Shown: in pieces, positions 6,262 through 9,310 of the stretch | How positions within the stretch are numbered: position 1 is the first letter of the stretch | Layout: each line of letters opens with the position of its first letter | Assembly (NCBI GenBank): GCA_029934695.1 | Contig: JAOZLU010000072.1 | Coordinates: 2,018-11,327, forward strand | Reading direction: 5' to 3' | Source of the DNA: Desulfobacterales bacterium | Lineage (GTDB): Bacteria; Desulfobacterota; Desulfobacteria; Desulfobacterales; 4be13 | DNA length: 9,310 bases | Notes under the pieces: generated by a model | The model's database searches: none | What the model was told of the DNA's origin: nothing | What the model saw: the letters and a program-made list of their open reading frames with translations, nothing else | Position numbers and translations under genes: made by a program

Positions 6262-6645
6262 ATGGCTGCATCAGCAAATATAAAACCTACGATAATCAGA
6301 ACTAGCCGAGGATTATCTGTCGGCGGAACCCGGACCACATTATACCAGATTATGGATTGTCTCAGAGCAGGTATTCCTCATATTGAAATTTGCGACCGTT
6401 TCCGGCTGACCTTATTACAAATGGATGATATTCTGAGGTATATTGAAAAACATAAAGATGAAACAGAGAAGGAATATCAGGAGGTTCGATCTCTGGCAGA
6501 AGAACACCGCCGCTACTGGGAAGAAAAGAATCAGGAACATTTTGCAAAAATAGCCGGAATGCCCCGCACACTCGAACAGGAAAATATCTGGAGAAAATTA
6601 CAGGCATGGAAACAACGGATAAACCTCGAACTGTCCGAATCTTAG
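6262..6645 (+). CDS. DUF433-family antitoxin-like protein
   Basis: The 127-residue protein has a DUF433 (COG2442) core at about 10-66. It reads IIRTSRGLSVGGTRTTLYQIMDCLRAG, then HIEICDRFRLTLLQMDDILRYIEKH, matching the family pattern of a GGTR turn followed by a small helix-turn-helix fold. DUF433 proteins are usually antitoxins or DNA-binding partners encoded next to a PIN-like DUF5615 toxin, and that partner follows here, overlapping the end of this gene. The tail from about 67 to 127 is highly charged and helical (EKEYQEVRSLAEEHRRYWEEKN) and probably contacts the toxin. AAAGGAA at 6249-6255 precedes the ATG and supports this start. The function as an antitoxin is inferred from family and context; with the toxin frameshifted, the gene may persist without selection. 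Confidence 0.75.
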   Translation: MAASANIKPTIIRTSRGLSVGGTRTTLYQIMDCLRAGIPHIEICDRFRLTLLQMDDILRYIEKHKDETEKEYQEVRSLAEEHRRYWEEKNQEHFAKIAGMPRTLEQENIWRKLQAWKQRINLELSES

Positions 6646-7024
6646 CTGATCACAATATTGAAGCTGGGCCATTTTGTTGTGGCGAACAATCACAACCGAA
6701 GGCTGGTCTGATTTAAGTCCCATGAAATTGGTCATGTTTTCTGATGTCGGTCTGAGTGACAATAGCAATGACAGAATTGTCTGGCGTTTTGCCCAGGCAC
6801 AGAAAATGATATTGCTTACCGCAAATCGCAATATGGAAGGAGACGACTCACTTGAACAGACAATCCGTAATGAAAATACGCTGATATCACTGCCCGTACT
6901 GACAATCGCCAATCTGGACAATCTGAAAAACAAAACATACCAGGAGGCATGTGCCGAACGCTTACTGGAAATTGTATTTGATTTGGAAAATTATCTGGGC
7001 ACAGCCCGAATATTCATACCATAA
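6606..7024 (+). pseudogene. DUF5615/PIN-like toxin, broken by a one-base frameshift
   Basis: An ATG at 6606, overlapping the antitoxin end by 40 bases, opens a frame reading METTDKPRTVRILADHNIE. This is the typical start of DUF5615 PIN-like proteins, with the probable active-site Asp15. That frame then runs out of register and stops at 6714-6716, giving only 36 residues. The rest of the family continues in the next frame: WAILLW at about 6665-6682, then TITTEGWSDL, SNDRIVWRFAQ, MILLTANRNM, TIRNENT and a C-terminal ENYLGTARIFIP, ending at 7022-7024. One missing base near 6663 (GAAGCTGGG for GAAGGCTGGG) explains everything. The TGA at 6659-6661 confines the shift to after that point. A separate TTG start at 6674 would omit the first acidic residue. 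PIN-type toxins are ribonucleases; this one is probably inactive unless the shift is a sequencing error or is bypassed. Confidence 0.75.
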
Positions 7025-7093
7025 AATCCAGATAAATGGCGGGCTGTCTGAGGGCCGGAACAGTTTCCTGACAGAAAATCAGGCAGAATTTTA

Positions 7094-7115
7094 TTCTTTG
7101 CGCCTTTGCGAGAGA
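7094..7115. repeat. CGCAAAG-type repeat on the far side of the toxin gene
   Basis: CTTTGCGCCTTTGCGAGAGA (7096-7115) is, in reverse complement, a CGCAAAGGCGCAAAG motif. It matches the left-hand CGCAGATACGCAGAG (6147-6161) at 11 of 15 positions, so two related repeats in opposite orientation bracket the toxin-antitoxin pair. The rest of 7025-7223 is AT-rich and shows no gene and no strong promoter. Confidence 0.45.
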
Positions 7116-7223
7116 TTTTGGGGGTGGGAAACTTGAGTTACTAATTCTTTAATATCAGAGGGCTAAAACTTTGACTACTGACAAACATTTTGTTAAAGGC
7201 TCTGTTAACACCGGTTTTAATCT

Positions 7224-9310
7224 ATGAATTTCTCTTCAGACTCTGATTTGTTTTCTTCTATGAACCCTCGCACCAAATTGGTTTTGCTTGGGCTTCTGGC
7301 ATGGATAATTGTTCCCTGGAAGGGGTTGGAATACGGACTTTTTGAATCCACCTCATCTGAGATTTTGGATGCTTATGCGTGGAAAAGCATTAGCACCGCA
7401 CTGATCTCACTAAGTGTTTTTTGCCTGTTCTTATTACGGCCATGGAATGCACTGCCAAAAGCAGACCTGACTGATGCTGTAATTTCTCTTTCCTGTTTTA
7501 TTCTGATCATACTTATTGCGGCTTTTGTAAAAGAGTCCCTGGGCTGCGGAGCCGCAATGCAGCTCATCCTTTTTTTGCTGATTTTTTCTCTTGCTTTGTC
7601 GCGCATGGGGTTTATTCAGGGAGACCCGTTTATGACGACGGCCATTGTTTTTATCATGGCATCTATTGCAGTGTTTGTGCTTTTCCCCATTTCCACAATT
7701 TTTTCAAAAGTTTTATTTTTGGAAGACGGCACATTCACACCCATGGCTTTCTACAGGAATATAACCTCCTTCGGTGTTGGCCGCACATTAAAAAATTCAC
7801 TGATTCTTGCTGTTGTTGTCGGTATGTCATCCACATTTTTAGGATTATGCTTCTCGCTTTTTTCAGTGAGAATTACCAAACGCTTTAAAGGAGCGGCAAG
7901 AATCTTTTCCATGCTGCCAATAGTTACGCCGCCGTTTGTTATCGGTCTTTCCTTAATTCTGATATTCGGACGTAACGGAACCATAAATGACGGGCTGCTG
8001 TTCCTGTTTGGTAATGATGGCTTGTTTATATGCCAGGGAAATGAAGGCTGGTTTCATCGTTCTTCATATATTTACGGATTCTGGGGTGTGTTTCTGTCGC
8101 AGACTTTATCCTTCACGCCGATCTGTTTTATGTTGCTGGTGGGGATGGTTTCCACCATAAATCCCGCGTTGGAAGAAGCTTCTGTCACCATGCGGGCCTC
8201 CGATGCCCAGACCTTTTACAACGTCACTCTTCCACTGCTCAGACCCGGTATCGCCAATGCCTATCTGCTTGCAGTCATCTCATCTCTTGCAGATTTCGGC
8301 AATCCGATGGTACTGGGTGGCGATTATGATGTGCTCGCCACAGAGATTTATTTCAGTATTGTCGGTGCCCAGCTTGATTATGCGCGAGCTTCGACACTGG
8401 GAATCCTGTTATTGTCATTTTCACTATTGGCTTTTATCATTCAGCGAAAATGGATAGGCAAAAAATCCTATGTCACGGTGACCGGCAAAGGCTCAGGAGG
8501 CTATTTCCAGCCCCTTCCTGCCCTGGTACGCAGAATATCGTCTGCTGTCACTCTTTCCTGGATGCTTTTCACTGCCATTCTGTACGGCAGTATATTATTG
8601 GGAGGGTTTGTGGTGAACTGGGGTGCTGATTACACACCGACACTGGCGCATTATGAGGAACTTTGGGCAAGAGGCACAGACTACGGCGCGTGGCCTTCTT
8701 ATCTCACCACACTGAAGTTTGCGGCAGTCGGCGCGCCGCTCACAGCTTTAATGGGTCTGATGATTGCCTATGTCACAACGAGAAAGCGTTTTGTCGGCAG
8801 GGGAGTTGTTGATTTCAGTGCCATGATCAGCTTTGCCATTCCAGGCACAGTTATCGGAATCAGCTATGTGCTGGCATTCAACACAGCACCGATACTTATC
8901 AATGGCACTGCCATTATTATTATAATCTCATTTATCTTTAAGAATATGCCGGTAGGGATTCGTTCAGGAATATCTGCACTTTCACAAATTGACAAATCAC
9001 TTGAGGAAGCCTCTCTGACACAGCGGGCAAGCTCTGTCCGCACAATATTCACAATTGTTCTGCCGCTGCTCAGGCCGGCGATGATCTCTGCCATTGTGTT
9101 CAGTTTTGTCAAATCCATGACAACCGTAAGTGCCATAATTTTTTTGGTCACAGCCGACACACAGGTTGCAACGACATATATTATGGGCCGGGTTGAAGAT
9201 GGCGATTATGGGCAGGCTATCAGCTATGGCTCGGTGCTGATTGTGACTATGCTGATTGTAATTTTGCTTGTTGAAAAATTTATTGGCAGATCAAGGATTG
9301 AGAGAACCTC
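7224..9310 (+). CDS. AfuB/FbpB-like double-domain ABC transporter permease (3' end outside window)
   Basis: The frame is open from 7224 to the window edge, 695 complete codons with no stop, close to the usual 690-730 of this family, so only a short piece is missing. The protein is a fused pair of permease domains that by itself forms the membrane channel for the binding protein at 4928-5956. The N-terminal part has about four membrane segments. The first EAA loop follows NPALEEASVTMRASDAQTFYNVTLPLLRPG (EEA at 317-319) and includes DFGNPMVLGGDYDVLATEIYF, typical of FbpB/ThiP relatives. The second reads LEEASLTQRASSVRTIF (EEA at 594-596), followed by LPLLRPAMISA. An in-frame TAA at 7218 excludes an earlier start. 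ATG 7224 and ATG 7260 (MNPRTKLVLLG) are both possible and neither has a clear ribosome binding site. The ATPase is probably downstream. Confidence 0.88.
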   Translation, partial: MNFSSDSDLFSSMNPRTKLVLLGLLAWIIVPWKGLEYGLFESTSSEILDAYAWKSISTALISLSVFCLFLLRPWNALPKADLTDAVISLSCFILIILIAAFVKESLGCGAAMQLILFLLIFSLALSRMGFIQGDPFMTTAIVFIMASIAVFVLFPISTIFSKVLFLEDGTFTPMAFYRNITSFGVGRTLKNSLILAVVVGMSSTFLGLCFSLFSVRITKRFKGAARIFSMLPIVTPPFVIGLSLILIFGRNGTINDGLLFLFGNDGLFICQGNEGWFHRSSYIYGFWGVFLSQTLSFTPICFMLLVGMVSTINPALEEASVTMRASDAQTFYNVTLPLLRPGIANAYLLAVISSLADFGNPMVLGGDYDVLATEIYFSIVGAQLDYARASTLGILLLSFSLLAFIIQRKWIGKKSYVTVTGKGSGGYFQPLPALVRRISSAVTLSWMLFTAILYGSILLGGFVVNWGADYTPTLAHYEELWARGTDYGAWPSYLTTLKFAAVGAPLTALMGLMIAYVTTRKRFVGRGVVDFSAMISFAIPGTVIGISYVLAFNTAPILINGTAIIIIISFIFKNMPVGIRSGISALSQIDKSLEEASLTQRASSVRTIFTIVLPLLRPAMISAIVFSFVKSMTTVSAIIFLVTADTQVATTYIMGRVEDGDYGQAISYGSVLIVTMLIVILLVEKFIGRSRIERT

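Noticed and set aside
6662..6680. Programmed -1 frameshifting as the explanation for the split toxin
   Set aside because: No X-XXY-YYZ slippery heptamer is in the right register and there is no clear downstream stem, so a simple base loss or sequencing error is more likely.
6951..7136. 61-codon + frame overlapping the toxin end and the following repeat
   Set aside because: It runs out of frame through the toxin C-terminus and into the CGCAAAG repeat; no domain and no ribosome binding site.
7171..7198. Promoter for the permease (TTGACT followed by TTAAAG at 16-bp spacing)
   Set aside because: The -35 is good (5 of 6) but the -10 matches only 3 of 6, in AT-rich DNA; too weak to annotate.

Overview
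The window looks like chromosomal DNA from a Gram-negative bacterium of moderate GC content. The best guess is a sulfate-reducing or related member of the Desulfobacterota with a repeat-rich genome (Desulfonema-like). That guess rests on the gene families, the DUF433/DUF5615-type toxin-antitoxin pair and the style of the intergenic repeats; there is no rRNA or other phylogenetic marker. All real genes lie on the + strand.

Positions 1-4768 hold parts of an AapJQMP-type polar/general L-amino-acid ABC importer in an unusual order: permease aapM (68-1345), ATPase aapP (1582-2364), an alanine dehydrogenase/PNT-family NAD(P)-dependent dehydrogenase (2402-3559), then permease aapQ (3608-4768). No AapJ-type binding protein is in the window. 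aapM is separated from aapP by 236 bases that carry a rho-independent terminator and a 119-base element bounded by perfect 19-base inverted repeats. The right arm of that element contains a TATAAT hexamer shortly before aapP. The apparent role is amino-acid uptake coupled to oxidative deamination, or a related step, inside the cell.

Positions 4769-9310 hold a second importer of the COG1840 (AfuA/FbpA-like) type. After a leader with two candidate promoters comes a periplasmic binding protein with a signal peptide (4928-5956). Its expected partner, a double-domain AfuB/FbpB-like permease, begins only at 7224 and runs open off the right edge (695 codons visible). The ATPase presumably follows outside the window. 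The substrate could be ferric iron, a sugar phosphate or a phosphonate; the sequence does not decide.

Between these two partner genes lie about 1.27 kb of apparently foreign or repetitive DNA. It contains a perfect 10-bp GC-rich hairpin, a third copy of the 16-base core of the upstream inverted repeat, a CGCAG-type repeat, a DUF433 antitoxin-like gene (6262-6645), a DUF5615/PIN-like toxin gene broken by a one-base frameshift (6606-7024), and a related repeat in the opposite orientation (about 7094-7115). I read this as a toxin-antitoxin cassette and dispersed repeats accumulated inside what was once a compact transporter operon, with the toxin now apparently disabled.

I saw no tRNA, rRNA, CRISPR array, transposase or phage gene. 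I also saw no clearly new defence or biosynthetic system. The most interesting points are the reordered aap locus with its divergent dehydrogenase, the repeat that may carry a promoter, and the decayed toxin inside the second importer.
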